Of a stretch of DNA of 64,000 bases, positions 10,597 to 22,601 are shown piece after piece (within the stretch, counting starts at the first letter, position 1; every line of letters starts with the position of its first letter). The DNA is taken from positions 10,462,407 through 10,526,406 of the forward strand of contig NC_053118.1 of NCBI RefSeq assembly GCF_010015445.1. Reading direction: 5' to 3'. The notes under the pieces were generated by a model. The model did not search any database, was not told where the DNA came from, and saw only the letters and a program-made list of their open reading frames with translations. Made by a program: the position numbers and the translations under genes. This stretch comes from Perca fluviatilis (Eukaryota; Chordata; Actinopteri; Perciformes; Percidae).

Positions 10597-12538
10597 AGGG
10601 GTGATAGAATGCAAAACCGTCATAGTTGAATAACGACAGTTTGGTGGGTAAATAGGACATACATAGAAGGTCAAAATCCCACTGACACCCCTTTACTATG
10701 AAAATCTCATATTTTGAAACTGCCTCTGAAAACGGGCGAATCCCAACAAAGCTGAGTTGCTTGCGCAAGCATCTCAAAATCCGGAACCTTAAGAGAACGG
10801 TCACGCCCCAACATTTACATAGGCTACACAACTGACCTGAGATCAGGTAGTCTTCTGACTCTAGCTAGGTCACGCAGATCTCTGCTATTCCATTACAAAA
10901 TTCACTTCTGAAACTTTTTTATGCGAGAAATCAACCATATAAAGCTTCCGAATATGGGCGGCCTTTACGAAAATGGCTGGCTAATTGCAAATTTTCTCCG
11001 ACTGTGTGCGGAGTTTAGTGCCGGTGTTGGTGCTGCCTGGGTTGCTACATCGCCCCTGACCGCAGTGTCAGCGAGCTTAGTACTCCCGCAATCTTTTACC
11101 GCAGCCCGCAGGTTCCAGTAAATCTTATAATGGGTATGTGTGTTGAGTTATTTAAACAAACAATCGGGGAAATGTAACGCCTCTTGTCCGCGAGTCTCAT
11201 TGAGCCGGCGGTGAGATGGAGTCCATCAATGAGAGCTAGCTAGCCTCCACTACTCTGACATTCACAAAAATACATTCAATTGAAACCGAAATCGGACAAG
11301 TGTTAGCTAAGCTTTGTAAGACCTTGAGGAACCTGTAATATTCATGCCGTGACGAAATTCAAACTGTAAATATACTTTAGTTATGCGAAAGTGAGCAAGC
11401 TGCGATATTTCTCCATTGTAATGAATGGGACATATAGCAAGCAGCTGTTCGTCCTACAAAGACGCCTTATGCGTTCATAAAAATGCCTTAAAATCAAACG
11501 TCACAAGGCTAGCTGCTTTATAAGACATTGGGGAATGATGTTGTATAAGTGGCGCGTGCGAAATTCAAACAGTAAATATAATTTAGTTATGGCGACCATG
11601 TAGCGCTAGCTGCGATATTCCCCCATTGTAATGAATGGGACATATAGCAAGCAGCTGCTTGCCCTACAAAGACTTCGCGTTCATAAAAATGCCTTAAAAT
11701 CAAATCGGGACACAACGGTTAGCTTTATAAGACATTGGGGAATGTGTTGTATAAGTGGCGGACGAAAATTCAAACAGTAAATATAATTTAGTTATGGCGA
11801 AGGGTAGCTAGCTAGCTCGCGGTATTTCCCCATTGTAATGAATGGGACATATAGCAAGCAGCTGCTTGTCCTAACAAAGCAGCCACGCGTTCATAAAAAT
11901 GCCTTAAAATCAAATCGGACACAACGGTTAGCTTTATAAGACATTGGGACATTCAAAACCGTAAATGTATTATTTATAGATATAGTTATGCTGGCAGCTG
12001 GCCGCGGAGCCCCATAGTGCAGTATCCACAAAGGGTGACTTTGCCCTGGGTATGGAGCCCAGCAGGCTGTCGCTTCCGTCAGACTGTGTGGAGCTCCTAA
12101 AGTCCCACACGTCTTACCAAATTTGCAATTAGCCATCAATTTTTGTAAAACGGCCCATATTTGAGCTTTATATAGTTGATTTCTCGCTTAAAAAAGTCTC
12201 AGAAGTGAATTTGGTAATGAAACATTGCAGTGTCTGGAATATGAGATTCTGTCGCTTCTCTAATGTATGTGTATTGGGGATTCGCTCAACCAATCAGTGG
12301 CGTTCTCTAATGTCTGCGTATGGCAAGTTGCTCAACCAATCACCGCGCAGCTCATCTAAATATTCATGACCATACCATATTTGGAAGAAAAGCTCTTGTT
12401 ACAAATAGGGCCAAAACACAGGGATGCATAAGGGCCAGTAAAATATCAACCATTTACAGCCCAACCAATGTTACATACCCCATTAGGAGACCATAAGGAA
12501 CAGTGTGAAATACCCTATATAATCATTCTATCACCCCT
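10597..12538. mobile_element. Foldback-like TTAA element with internal tandem repeats
   Basis: Termini AGGGGTGATAGAATG (10597) and CATTCTATCACCCCT (12538) are exact inverses for 15 bp, flanked by TTAA at 10593-10596 and 12539-12542. Long imperfect inverted arms continue inward: 10890-11000 with TTCACTTCTGAAACTTTTTT and the GCGAGAAATCAACC block matches the inverse near 12120-12205. The centre holds about three 205-bp tandem units. Excising the element and one TTAA rejoins the host MITE (GCATTTAA with AGCTACAG). No transposase is present. Confidence 0.75.
11330..11985. repeat. 205-bp tandem repeat, about 3.3 units
   Basis: Units begin near 11382, 11581 and 11787, with a partial unit before them. 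Each carries CATTGTAATGAATGGGACAT, AGCAAGCAGCTG, TTCATAAAAATGCCTTAAAA and a CAAACAGTAAATATAATTTA junction. Units differ by scattered substitutions and small indels. The array lies inside the loop of the foldback-like element, so it was probably amplified within it. Confidence 0.8.
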
Positions 12539-12717
12539 TTAAAGCTACAGACACAGAAATGGCACATCCTAAGGAAAGCTCATTGTGGGACTGGCTCTAG
12601 TGGCTGTAATTCTGCACCAAGGCTGAATTTTGGGAAAGAGACTTCAGATACAGTATTAGGGGACCCCTAAGGCCTGTATAAAAGCATCCAAAAAGCAGCA
12701 TGTCATAGGACCTTCAA

Positions 12718-13597
12718 GTGTTACTTAGATGATACAGCGGGCACACTGAACTTCAGGCTGTAGAGTGTGTTTACCCCTGCAACCACATGCAGCCCTCATC
12801 CTGTCATGTCATCAGCAGACTAATTAGCCTAATCTTCACGGGTCTTTAGACCGCAGTGGAAACACACACAACAATTGGCTGAAGAAACCTTGTAGTTCCT
12901 TTTAAAATAGTCACCTTGTGTCGAAACACACCATGACAAAAGACTCTTGCTTCAACTAAAAGTACCACAGAGATGGTATCCTAGGCCCGGGCGATATGAA
13001 CACTGATTGGGATAGAAAATTTCCTTGATTCGAAAATGAGAAACTTTGATATACTGTTGATGAATTAAGATTGCGTGATGACATAGGGCCTACTATTACA
13101 TACCAATCCCAACACAGAAACAAAGCTATGTCATATGCTATTTATCCAAATTACTTGAAAAATTGGATAAGTTACAAATTACATATTATTCATTTCAATA
13201 ACATTACTTTACTAATTACTAAACAGCAAAACTTAGAGTTAGAATTAATTAGTTCATTACTGCTGTAACTTAGCCCAGACCGTCATTGACTTTGTTTTAC
13301 CACTTAGAAGCCTCCACACCCACACATTACATCTTATGTATTTAACATGTGTAAAAAAAGAAAACGAGATGTTGTAATTTAACAAGCAGCCAGCCAACAG
13401 CTAAGACGACACAATATGAACAGGGCTACATTCACATTACAGGGCTTAATGCTCAATTCCGTTTGTGTTTTCTCCATATCCAATCTTTCTGACTAGACTG
13501 TAATAGGCATCATCGGATCAATCAATAACATCACATACATGCGCAATGGAACAACAATAAAAACGTTACATTTGCCAGACATTTGGCTGTAGAAACT
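12718..13597. other. Intergenic, AT-rich, no gene
   Basis: No supported features. The one frame of 65 codons (13071-13268) has no domain signal and sits in AT-rich sequence. Confidence 0.5.
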
Positions 13598-13601
13598 TAA
13601 A

Positions 13602-13988
13602 GTGCTCATATTATGCTTTTTGGCTTTTTCTCTTTCCTTTATCGTGTTATATATCTTTTTGTGCACGCTATAGGTTTACAAAGTGAAAAAGCCCAAAGTC
13701 CACCCCAAAGGGACTTACCATCTCCAACAGAAAACACTGTTCACCAACTGCTCCAAACAGCTCTGTTGTAGTCCAGCCTTTACTTCCGTGACGAAGATGG
13801 TACAGAAGTGAGATGCCTCACTCTGTAGCTAAAACAGAGAGCTCAACACACAGGGTGAAAAGAGGAGCTGCAGCAATGTGCAGTACAACAAATATATGGT
13901 GTTTTCTGAAAATTAAACCACATAAACCTATTCTGGTACAATCTCTAAATACAATTATGATCCTGAAAATGAGCATAATATGAGCACT
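13602..13988. mobile_element. TTAA-target MITE (AGTGCTCATATTATG termini)
   Basis: The element is 387 bp with exact inverted ends AGTGCTCATATTATGC and GCATAATATGAGCACT, flanked by TTAA at 13598-13601 and 13989-13992. The interior is non-coding. The boundaries are read directly; the piggyBac-like assignment is inference from the target site. Confidence 0.85.
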
Positions 13989-14010
13989 TTAAATTCAGCC
14001 AGCGTAACGG

Positions 14011-14518
14011 TACAGATCCACTTTTGCGACACGACTGTCGCGTGGTGTCGCGACGTCATATAGCCATGGTTGATGCTCCACGCCCCTAACCAGCAGCTGA
14101 TTGGACGAACGCGTGACGTGGGTGTGTGTACTCGAGAATTTCAACAGAGTGTCACGGCGGCTCGTTGAGAATACGATCTCGTATTTTACAAAAATAGTTC
14201 ACCGAAATGTGTTTCTGAAAACATTTTAAGCGAGAAATAGGCCATGTAGTTGCTGAATATGTCTTCATTTCAGATCAAGAAAGGTCAGTTTGAAAGATTT
14301 TCATCTACTTCTACTGGATAGCGTCGTCGCCGTTCAACGCGATTCATTTGCATAAAGCTGGGCATCGGCAAGCTTTTTTGGACGGCAGCATTTTTTCAAA
14401 TGTAGCGCCGCCTTCCCGGAATGCTTTGCAGGAGCGTTGAAGTCGCTTGTCGTCACCCATAGGAATAGAGTGGGGCGTGACGCGACAGAAGCGCCGCACG
14501 GACAAGTGGATCTGCACG
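14011..14518. mobile_element. Candidate TIR element (TACAGATCCACTT ends)
   Basis: TACAGATCCACTTTTGCG at 14011 is mirrored by ACAAGTGGATCTGCA ending near 14516. The interior is CpG-rich and includes CGCGACGTCA and TGTCGCGTGGTGTCGCGAC. Target duplication could not be defined, so the boundaries are approximate. Confidence 0.4.
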
Positions 14519-15040
14519 ATAAGACCCAGCACCCGTTGGATCAGCTAACTTTCTTTTACGCCCGTTACATGGATCTAACAGGTGGGCTGGGGTTAACAGT
14601 GGACAGCTCTGTGTCTTACCAGCCCGCTGATACCCCGGGCAGAATTTGAGTTGCTACAGCCACTAACTGAAGGTCCGTTTCCTAAGCTACTATCCGTGCG
14701 CTGGACCAAATTTAATTTCTGTGCCCACACTATTTTGAAAAATTCTGATCTGTTTAAAATGAGAGCCAAAAAATAGTATTTTTTGGGCCACGTTTGCTTG
14801 TAATGTGAACATTGCCTAAGAAAACGTTGGAGTTACCGGGAGTGGCATTTCTTTTGGTGGAGGCTATCTACCTCCCCACACCTCCAGTGCCCAGACCAAG
14901 ACAGACTGTAGCAGACCAGTCTCTCCATTGAATGCACAGAGACCAAACTGATATCCCACCTCCATCAAACTATCTTGATGGTGTTTTAAGCCCCCAATGT
15001 CTCCTTCCAGGTAGTACTGCGACCGTTGACTTCAAGGCAC

Positions 15041-15078
15041 CTAACCCTAACCCTAACCATAACCATAACCATAACCAT
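15041..15078. repeat. Short interstitial CCTAAC/CATAAC tract
   Basis: Three CCTAAC units, the vertebrate telomeric hexamer permuted, pass into four CATAAC units. It is too short to imply a fusion point; a simple-repeat origin is likely. Confidence 0.7.
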
Positions 15079-15225
15079 TGCCTAATCCTAGTGCCTTCCA
15101 GGCAGCACTGCCTTAAAATACTGATAAACATCAAACTACTGGTAAGAATGAAAACAAGTCGACCCCCAAGCTGTCAAAGTAACAGAACGATACTGGGATT
15201 AGTAATTTATAAATTAAGACACTGA

Positions 15226-16079
15226 GGGCCTAATTTACTAACACTAGCGCAGTTTGCGCTGCGTCTGTTTATGCGAGTTCGGTAATAGCGCACGCTATGC
15301 TTCCACATTTTGCGTAGTATTTATCAACCCTGACACCCATCAGGCAATCAGCGTCTTTCTCCGCCCACTATACCGTAAATTGCGCTGTAGCAAAGCGGTA
15401 CTGGTGCTATGATATGGCTGAGTGCAGACTGCGATATTCCCACTGCTGATGCTAGGACTGTTTGAAATGATCCTGATGCCAATATTTGTACGTAGCGGAG
15501 GAGTTTAACAATTGCTGGAATGGGATGTGAACGCTGAGTGGGAGATTCAATTTCATCTTTGATTTTTTCCAGTAACTCTAATATTGCACGGCTGCTTGAC
15601 CTGTAACGCTAAATGATGTTGTGTTCACTGACAAAGTGTGATTCTTGTGTTAAAAATATTTTCAGCCTCGCCTATGTCTTCGTCTTGCTCAAATTACTGT
15701 TGCCATTTCACCAGCGACATAAAGGTCTACGAGGAAACTTCGATCGCGGCTGGTTTAGACCTGCTTTTAAGAGGCGGAGAATTTCCCCCGCAGAATAGAA
15801 GGCGCTCTTACTGACAGTCTTCGTAAATACCACGGAATATATAATTAGGTGCACTTTGCTGCATCCTCCCACCTTTTCGTTGGAACTCCCTTATCTTTCC
15901 CCGACCACTCCCAACGAGCGCATATTGAAAGCGCAACTTGTCTCTTCTCGCTCATGTGGCAGACAATCTGCGATTTAACCCAAGTTCGCCTGTTTGTAAA
16001 TAGCCCGCATCGGTTAAATCCGTCTTTGCGACCAATTAGCACCTGGAAACAGGCGCAAACGGCTTGATAAATCTAGCCC
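15226..16079. mobile_element. TIR element with 3-bp TGA duplication (Harbinger-like)
   Basis: The ends GGGCCTAATTTACTAAC and TTGATAAATCTAGCCC are imperfect inverses, extended by GCGCAGTTTGCGC on the left and GCGCAAACGG on the right. TGA flanks both sides (15223-15225 and 16080-16082). The interior has no convincing transposase. A 3-bp target duplication suggests PIF/Harbinger or a relative. Confidence 0.6.
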
Positions 16080-16491
16080 TGAATTTCAAATTGTAATCCC
16101 TTACGCAATTTAGTACTAAAAAAAGAACTGGTCATATGGTAGTCTTTTGGAACCGGACGGCCCCCTTCCCAAGATAGGCAGTTAGCTAAACAGAGGTTGG
16201 ATAGTTGGACAGGAAAGATGAGCACTTTGAGAAAACCTTTTTGTGCTGATACAAAAAGCGACAGCTCTGCAGCTACAATAGCCTTCAATGGTAAAGAGCT
16301 GCTGTGGAGAAACAAGGTAATGTTTGGTGGTGTGGCTTTACCTGGAGCCCTGTTAGGCCACAGAGTTGATGAGAGTCCCAAACAGGGCTAGTCTAATGTA
16401 ATTTAGAGTCTGACACGGAACAAGTAGTCTAGGTGATGTATACTGGACGACCAGGACGACGGGAAATACCAGGAACTTATTTGAACCTTAA

Positions 16492-16863
16492 AGCTATAGT
16501 GCGTAGTTTCTGTCGCCCCCCATGAGGAATTCTAAGTGATGACAACAACACTGTCGGCGCATCCACATGATACAAGCCTTCCGTGATCACGCACGCGCCC
16601 CCACCCCTCCTCCATGCAGTTGCTAGTAGCCAAGGAGGACACGGAGGATTAAAAAAACATGATTGGACTCTTCAGAAGAGGTAAGTATCTTCACTCGAGC
16701 TTCTGTGCGGGAAAGTTACCGGACGCCACAATCTTCTGAACATAGCCATACTGAGAAATACAGAGAGAGTTGTGTGGAGCTGATAGTCTTAATAAGCTTT
16801 TAAGCAACTCATTTGGCAATGGCTTGAATGTAATGGACGTTCAATAATTTACGCACTGAAACT
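16492..16863. mobile_element. TTAA-target MITE (AGCTATAGTGCGTA type), copy 1
   Basis: TTAA at 16488-16491 and 16864-16867 flank AGCTATAGTGCGTAGTTT and the inverse-like AATTTACGCACTGAAACT. The body matches 34425-34705 strongly (for example GATACAAGCCTTCC and GAACATAGCCATACTGAGAA). This copy is uninterrupted and serves as reference for the split copy at 34425-38853. Confidence 0.8.
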
Positions 16864-16867
16864 TTAA

Positions 16868-17718
16868 GTATCACCATCCAATGATGCACACAGAGTGCAA
16901 GCACTCATGCTCTCACCAGTAATTAGACACAACCGTAGGAACGAGTAGCAAGGCTCTCAGAGAAACACCCTGCAACAAACTGTAAATTGCATTTTAATTA
17001 ATGAGCCTAACTCAACTAAGATATAAGCATATGGCTGTAAAGATTTGACACAGTGGGGTTATATAGGTTAGACCGACAAGAGTGAGGATATTATTTGTTT
17101 ATTTTTGTATAATTTATATTTATAATTTCAACATATGTCTGCAGCTTAAACAATTCTTGGTTATTTTTCCAACTCTGCATCCTACTAGGGATTTTAGTTC
17201 AACAAGGAAATAGGAATGAGGATCAACAAAAAAAAGTCCCTTAATTTATAACTTGATTAATATGTTGATAAATATTGTGATAAAATGTTTTGCTATATCA
17301 CTCAGCCCCATGGTATCCACTTCCGAAACTTCCCGCTGTTATATTATAGTGTTTGGTTTAACAGTCTGGTTCTGAGTGGAGAGGGAGGAGGGAGTGGATG
17401 GAAGAAGTTTGCTTTAATTTGGTTTCAGCTTGCTGTATCAATGTGTTTTAGCAAGATTCGTAAAAGCTCCCTGCACTTACTTTGTACAAAATTCTAAAGG
17501 TTAGCTTATCAAATAGCATTCTATTTTGCTTTTGGCAACTTGTCTTGTCAATTAAAATAAAAATTTCCAAGAGAGAGAATACCTTGGTGACATTAAGTCG
17601 GAAGGGTCTGGGTACGTTTAATTACCACTTCTCTAAAATGTCCCCTGGGTGACTGAATCCATACTGCAGCTGTCAGACTCTCTGCTCTTCTCTTTAGAGG
17701 GGAAAAGTGTGTTTTTAT
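16868..17718. other. Region downstream of trhr
   Basis: On the minus strand this is the 3' flank or 3' UTR of the receptor gene. AATAAA overlaps the trhr stop codon (TGAATAAA), and further A/T-rich signals such as ATTTTTATTTTAATT lie near 17550-17565. The functional poly(A) site cannot be decided from sequence alone. No other gene is seen. Confidence 0.45.
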
Positions 17719-18159
17719 TCAGGCTTTGACACCACTCCCTGGCAGTGAATGCTCTGTGAACGGCATATTCTTGGCATTTGGCAGGATGCTGGCGGGTAAG
17801 TACTGATCTGTCGGCATGTTTAGCTCATCCATTTCTGTGGTGAAATGGTCAGGACTTTCCCCATTGGATGTGTCCTTGATGACGCTGTAGTTTAGTGCCA
17901 CATTGTAAGAAGGTGGTTTCTCCATACGCTGAGGACCGCAGTGACACAACTTCTTAAAAGAGGCACGGAACTTCTGGGACATAACGTTGTAGATGACCGG
18001 GTTGATGGCGCTGTTTAGGTAGATGCAGAGACGGCAGAAGAGCAGGAACCAGGTGTCCAGGTAGGCTTTGTCCAGGAAGGAGTTGACCACCACTAAGGTC
18101 CGGTAGGGCATCCAAAGTAAGGCGAAGAGGATCACCACCACAGCCAGCATCTTTGTCAC
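17719..18159 (-). CDS. trhr: Thyrotropin-releasing hormone receptor, coding exon 2 (C-terminal part)
   Basis: This exon encodes residues 270-415 of a class A GPCR that binds TRH at the plasma membrane and couples mainly to Gq. It starts at GTG of VTKML immediately after an acceptor (TTTTCTAAG at 18160-18168) and ends at TGA. It carries TM6 with [12 protein letters not shown]7 with the NPVIY motif (322-326), a Cys pair LCHC (341-344) typical of palmitoylated helix 8, and the tail [11 protein letters not shown]. Two residues known from rodent receptor mutagenesis to contact TRH (Tyr282, Arg306) align with Tyr288 and Arg312. Human TRHR is 398 residues, this protein 415; the extra length is at both termini. 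The paralogue (trhra or trhrb) is not decided. Confidence 0.95.
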   Translation of the reverse strand: MTKMLAVVVILFALLWMPYRTLVVVNSFLDKAYLDTWFLLFCRLCIYLNSAINPVIYNVMSQKFRASFKKLCHCGPQRMEKPPSYNVALNYSVIKDTSNGESPDHFTTEMDELNMPTDQYLPASILPNAKNMPFTEHSLPGSGVKA

Positions 18160-19612
18160 CTTAGAAAATTCAATCAAGTGTGAAACAAAATGAAATCACA
18201 GAAAAATGGACAATACATTGAACTTTGAGTGTTTTACATGCACAGGTACTTTATACTAAAAATGGTTTCCCAGTAAGCCATGCCTACAAACAGCTAAATG
18301 GAATTCAGCCATCAGTCATTTTCAGCTGGTCTTTTGACATGTCCAAATGTTTTCTGGCCTATTCCTAAATATATAATCCTGATTTCATTCAATTTAAAGT
18401 TGTTAATTTGCTAGATTTTCACTCCATGCTTACTCCTCCTGACACTTTCCTGTTAGAACTTCTTAATTTGGTCATCAAAGAATTAGTTTAATTAAGAAAA
18501 TCAACAATGAAGCTATAGCACAAGTTCAGGCAGGAAGACTTTTGCATGCTTAGGCCTTCTTTATTTCTAACACATCTGCATTCAATCCTCACACACATGC
18601 TCACTTATTATTCCTTGCTGTCCTGTCTGGGGCTGTCAACCTTGTCAGCTGCTCTCATCCTCATCATCATCATCATCAAAATAGAATAATTCTTTTAACA
18701 CAAAAATAAAGTAATTCAATTAACTATCAAAAATCTAGCATGAATTGTGATTTGGTTGTGGCTCATAAATGCTAAGTAAAGCGGTTATCCTGTACTGTTG
18801 TGCAAAGACACTGTTTGAACAATTGAACAGTCGTTTGAAAGAGAACAGCATTATAACTTACACACAACTTAAAGATGGATGCAAACACAGCATAAATGAC
18901 ATTTTATGAAAGATAACTGCAAAGGTTTTGTCAGGTAGGCTGGTAGGTTTTCCACCAATAGTGGCACTGCGTTTGGGTGAAAATGTGACCATTAACAAAC
19001 CAAGCTATTCCTTGGAAAAACTTAAAACATTGGTTTTGTAGATCTCATAAAATACTCCTTATTTATCCAGATGCTGTTAAAGAATGTCTAACCTGGAAGA
19101 CGTGATGTGTATGCGAAATTAAACAAAGCCAGGATTTGTTCATATCATTTTCTAGATGATAATCCTGATGTGAAATTACAGCAATTACAGTGTATCCATA
19201 TTTATGCTGTGTCGTCTTTGCCGCACTCGGGTGACACCATTGGATTGGATAGGGGCACTGCCAGTGTCATCAGTGACCAAAATACCTGATCCTGGATGCT
19301 CATTACTTCTTGACCTTTAGGTAATTATGTAACATACATGGTAAATAGCAGGAGTTTGTGGGTGGGTGTCAGTCAAAGATGAATATACAAGCCGTACCGA
19401 ATGAGAAAAAGTCACCCGCCTGTTTGAATTGGGGTTAACTGATTAGACAATCTAATAGAGCGTGGTAGTTCCCTCAGGGTACCACACCCACTGTCATTCC
19501 AGGAAGGCTTCTTCCCGTGATCTGATAAACAAACATCAAGCTCTGCTATCTGCCTGTGTGACTGTGCCTTTAGAGGAGTCTGTTTTATTTTGAACAAAGT
19601 AGGAACTAATTG

Positions 19613-19616
<4 letters not shown>

Positions 19617-19653
<37 letters not shown>

Positions 19654-19812
19654 TTTTAATACATTTTTTTACAGAGGAAAGATGATGTCAGAAGTGGATG
19701 AAACTGTCTTAGATAGTTTGAGTTTACTACGCGCACGGTGAGCCGGAATGTGTTTTTCTTAAGCAGCACACACGCACACGCACACACACACACACACACG
19801 CACGCACACACA

Positions 19813-19877
<65 letters not shown>

Positions 19878-19897
19878 ACACACACACACACACACAG
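19617..19897. repeat. Two CA/GT microsatellites in the trhr intron
   Basis: A pure GT run (19617-19650) lies about 115 bp from a longer CA tract with CG and TA interruptions (19766-19897). They have opposite dinucleotide polarity, so transcripts of the intron could pair across them. Confidence 0.9.
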
Positions 19898-21107
19898 AAA
19901 CACTGAGCAAGGTAATTCAAAAGGTGGCTGCACTTTGAGCTCTTATAAAGAAAGCATCCATTAACATAAAAAATATATATATAAAACCCTCGTATCGTAT
20001 CACTTTTGTCAGTTGTTTTCGGCAAGGCGCTTTATAAATTTGTGCTTCGGAGCTTTAAAAAAATGTGGATCTGCTCTTTTCCGCTGGACAAAAAAAAGGG
20101 ACAAATCGAGTCCTAGGTGCACTTTGTAACATTGAATGTGAAAGTAAATGAGTGCTGGCAGTGCTTTGATGCACTGTATGCTCATATGCGGTGAAGTGAG
20201 TATGTAGCGGTGCTTGGGGTGAGTTGAAACATTTTGAAAGAAATGTTTTAGCGAAGAAATTTGAATAGAAAAATGCATAATTTATTCACCGTTTATTTAT
20301 TATTATAGATACACTCGTCGTCTCGTGTTAACCTTAATGTTGTGTCTGGGCTACTGAAGATCCCTCTTTAACAGCTCCATAAACATACTTAACATTGCTA
20401 ATAATTCATGACTCCTACTAATCTTATGTGAGTTGCTTATAACAGGCCCTGACAAACATGACTTCATTTAACTGATGACTTATTTCAGAAGTCTGCTACA
20501 GATCTTCTGTTTGGGGTGTTCGGGTCAGCTGGGCTAAATAAGATGGTTTTTCATATGCTCTATATCTGTGACTGTGAGTGGTGTTGACTGCACTTTTTAG
20601 GCAGCACAACCCTCCCAAATAAATCTATTAAGAGCCCTGTTATTGTAGTTTTATAACACAGTGACATGAAATGTTTCCATATGCTGTTATAACAATGTTT
20701 TATGCTCATTTCTGTCTTGTATCACCTTCATCAAATGTGCAGTTTGTGGCATATATAGGGAACGGGTTACCACTTTATTGCTTATTGCTCCTAAATACCT
20801 TATTATCTTATTTGTATTAGATGTGCGTGTGGGTCAGTTGTAACAGAGCCTGTGGCCGGCGCATTGTTCCACTTTCCTTAATAATTCTTTCCTTTCTTTT
20901 TAAATGATCTTTTTGTTGTTGTTGTATAAAGCAAAGTCTCGTGGATCTCTCTGGCTGGGTATGAGGGGATTGAGTGACATCACTCAAACTTGTTTCTGAT
21001 TGGAGGAAATGAAATCAACCTGCGGTCCAGCTGGACACATGCTCTCACTTCTGCCCAAACACAATCATCAGTCAACGAACTACTACTACATCTAATGTAA
21101 CTAGTTG

Positions 21108-21240
21108 TGGAATGTAACTAAGTACATTTACCCAAGTAGGCCTACTATACTTAAGTACAAATTTGAGGTACTTGTACTTTAATTGAGTCTTTTCTTTTCA
21201 TGCCACTTTCTTATTTTAATTTTTTTATTTTTTTTACAGT
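21108..21240. repeat. Dispersed repeat fragment (GTGGAATGTAACTAAGTACA type)
   Basis: The block GTGGAATGTAACTAAGTACATTTACC followed by TTAAGTACAAATTTGAGGTACTTG is a piece of a common teleost repeat. Related pieces appear at 29050-29515 (for example TACTCCACTACATTTCAGAGG). It sits about 90 bp from the trhr exon 1 donor, in the intron. Confidence 0.5.
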
Positions 21241-21326
21241 GTGGTGTTAGTAGGCTACTTGTAAAGGATCTGAATACTTCTTCCACCGCTGAATGTAAAC
21301 GTTAAGGAGCAGAACGTGTGTCCCAC

Positions 21327-22133
21327 CTGTCTGCGGGAGGCAGCCGTGGTGCTGCTGGAGGAGCAGCTGCTGACCATCCTCCCTCCCTGACTCGTCTCCG
21401 TCCTCCACTTCTGGGTGCTGCCCATGGGATCTGAAGGCAGCGGGTTGAGGAAAAGTATCCGGGCGATGAGTCCGTACAGAACTGTGGCCAGCATGAGAGG
21501 CAGCACGTAAAACACCGCGAAATCTGTGAAGTAAATGGGCAGGTAGTAACTCCTGGACACCTTGTAGGCGCAGCTGAGCCGAACCACGTTGTCGTACACC
21601 AACTTTTTCGTGTCGGACAGAAAGAGCCACATGACGCAGTAGACGGACGTGAGCGCCCACACCAGCATGATGATTTTCTTCGCCCTGGATAAAGTGCACA
21701 GGAATTGCGCTTTGATGGGGTGGCAGATGGCGATGTAGCGCTCCACGGTGAAGGCGGTGATGGAGCAGGAGGACGCGTTTATTCCCAGGTACTGGAAGTA
21801 AGTGATCCCCAGGCAGCCCGCGTAGCCGTACGCCCACTGGCCGTGCAGGGCGTCGGTGATGTTGGGCAGCCCGGCGGCCGTCAGGACCATCAGGTCAGCC
21901 GCGGCCAGGCTCACCAGGTAACAGTTAGTGGGATTCCGCATGTGTTTGGTGGTCAGGACCACCAGTATGACCATCACATTCCCCACGATCCCCAAGCCGC
22001 ATATGAGGGACACCAAAAATACGCTGACCACTTTGTATTCAACTGTGTGGTCAGTCCAAACACCCAGGGTGCGATTGTCCTGCAGCGACGTGTCATTCTC
22101 CACAGTCGCGTTATCCATGGTGAGGTTTTCCAT
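21327..22133 (-). CDS. trhr: Thyrotropin-releasing hormone receptor, coding exon 1 (TM1-TM5)
   Basis: The exon encodes residues 1-269 from ATG at 22133 to CAG directly before a GTGGGA donor. The N-terminus has four N-glycosylation sequons (N3, N8, N13, N20). TM1 contains [11 protein letters not shown]2 has SLAAADLM; C107 and C188 can form the conserved extracellular disulfide. TM3 carries [11 protein letters not shown] with Tyr115 and Asn119, aligning with TRH-contact Tyr106 and Asn110 of the rodent receptor. The DRY motif is ERY (131-133), as in other TRHRs. ICL3 is Ser/Thr-rich ([12 protein letters not shown]). No frameshift or missing key residue is seen. The gene is head-to-head with tmem74 about 33 kb away. 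Confidence 0.95.
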
Positions 22134-22532
22134 AACAGCGGGAGGCTGTGGCTCTGTGCGCTTTTAAGACAATTAGGTTACACCAGGTATTCAAATTCAA
22201 TCACAAGAATTCCCAAGAATTCATTGCAAATGCGCTGCAGGGCCCTGGCTGGCACCAGAAGTCCAACGACCTTTAAATCCTCCAAAAAAAACCAAATAAC
22301 GTAATTTCATCCACATATATAATCCAGTCAACTGTTTGTTCTCCACCAAACCCAGTTCCTGATATTGAAAAGCCATCAAATGAAAGTAGAGACATACAAA
22401 ATAAATAGCAGATGGAGCCACGGCTGTTGGTTGAAGTTAGAGGAGGTGTTGCAGGCAGCTGTGCCCTGCTCCTGTCTCACTGCTCACGCAGTCATGACTG
22501 AGAGCTTCCTGCAGAGTCTCTCTCTCTCTCTT

Positions 22533-22601
<69 letters not shown>

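Larger units (their letters stand above)
10236..12713. mobile_element. TTAA-target MITE (GGTCCCATGGCATG type), split by a nested element
   Basis: The left end is TTAA then GGATCCCATGGCATGGAAA (10232-10254). The right end is GCATGTCATAGGACCT at 12713, followed by TCAA, a decayed TTAA. The internal half 10236-10596 is repeated in reverse at 40548-40814. Between the halves lies an independent 1942-bp element whose own TTAA duplication marks the break. Without that insertion the original would be about 530 bp. It is non-coding; frames across it are chance. Confidence 0.7.
18160..21326 (-). other. trhr intron (phase 0), 3167 bp
   Basis: The intron is bounded on the minus strand by a GTGGGA donor (21326) and a TTCTAAG acceptor (18160). 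Joining the exons gives AASRRQ-VTKML with no frame change. Inside are a short (GT)n at 19617-19650, a long compound CA/TA tract at 19766-19897, and a dispersed-repeat fragment near 21108-21240. No other gene is seen in the intron; frames across the CA tract are artefacts. Confidence 0.9.

Noticed and set aside
11330..11985. CRISPR-like or centromeric satellite array
   Set aside because: Only about three 205-bp units inside a transposon; this is eukaryotic DNA and lacks spacer structure.
15041..15078. Interstitial telomere as a chromosome fusion mark
   Set aside because: Only three canonical units followed by CATAAC variants; a similar three-unit tract lies in the hAT at 45257-45275. Both are better explained as simple repeats.
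19656..20025. Cys/Val- or His/Thr-rich frames
   Set aside because: They are translations of CA/GT microsatellites in several phases; the same happens at 3763-4161, 42586-42973, 54213-54639 and 63000-63269.
21247..21837. 196-codon minus-strand frame and 199-codon plus-strand frame over trhr exon 1
   Set aside because: Both are shadow frames of the GPCR exon, whose own frame has clear family motifs.
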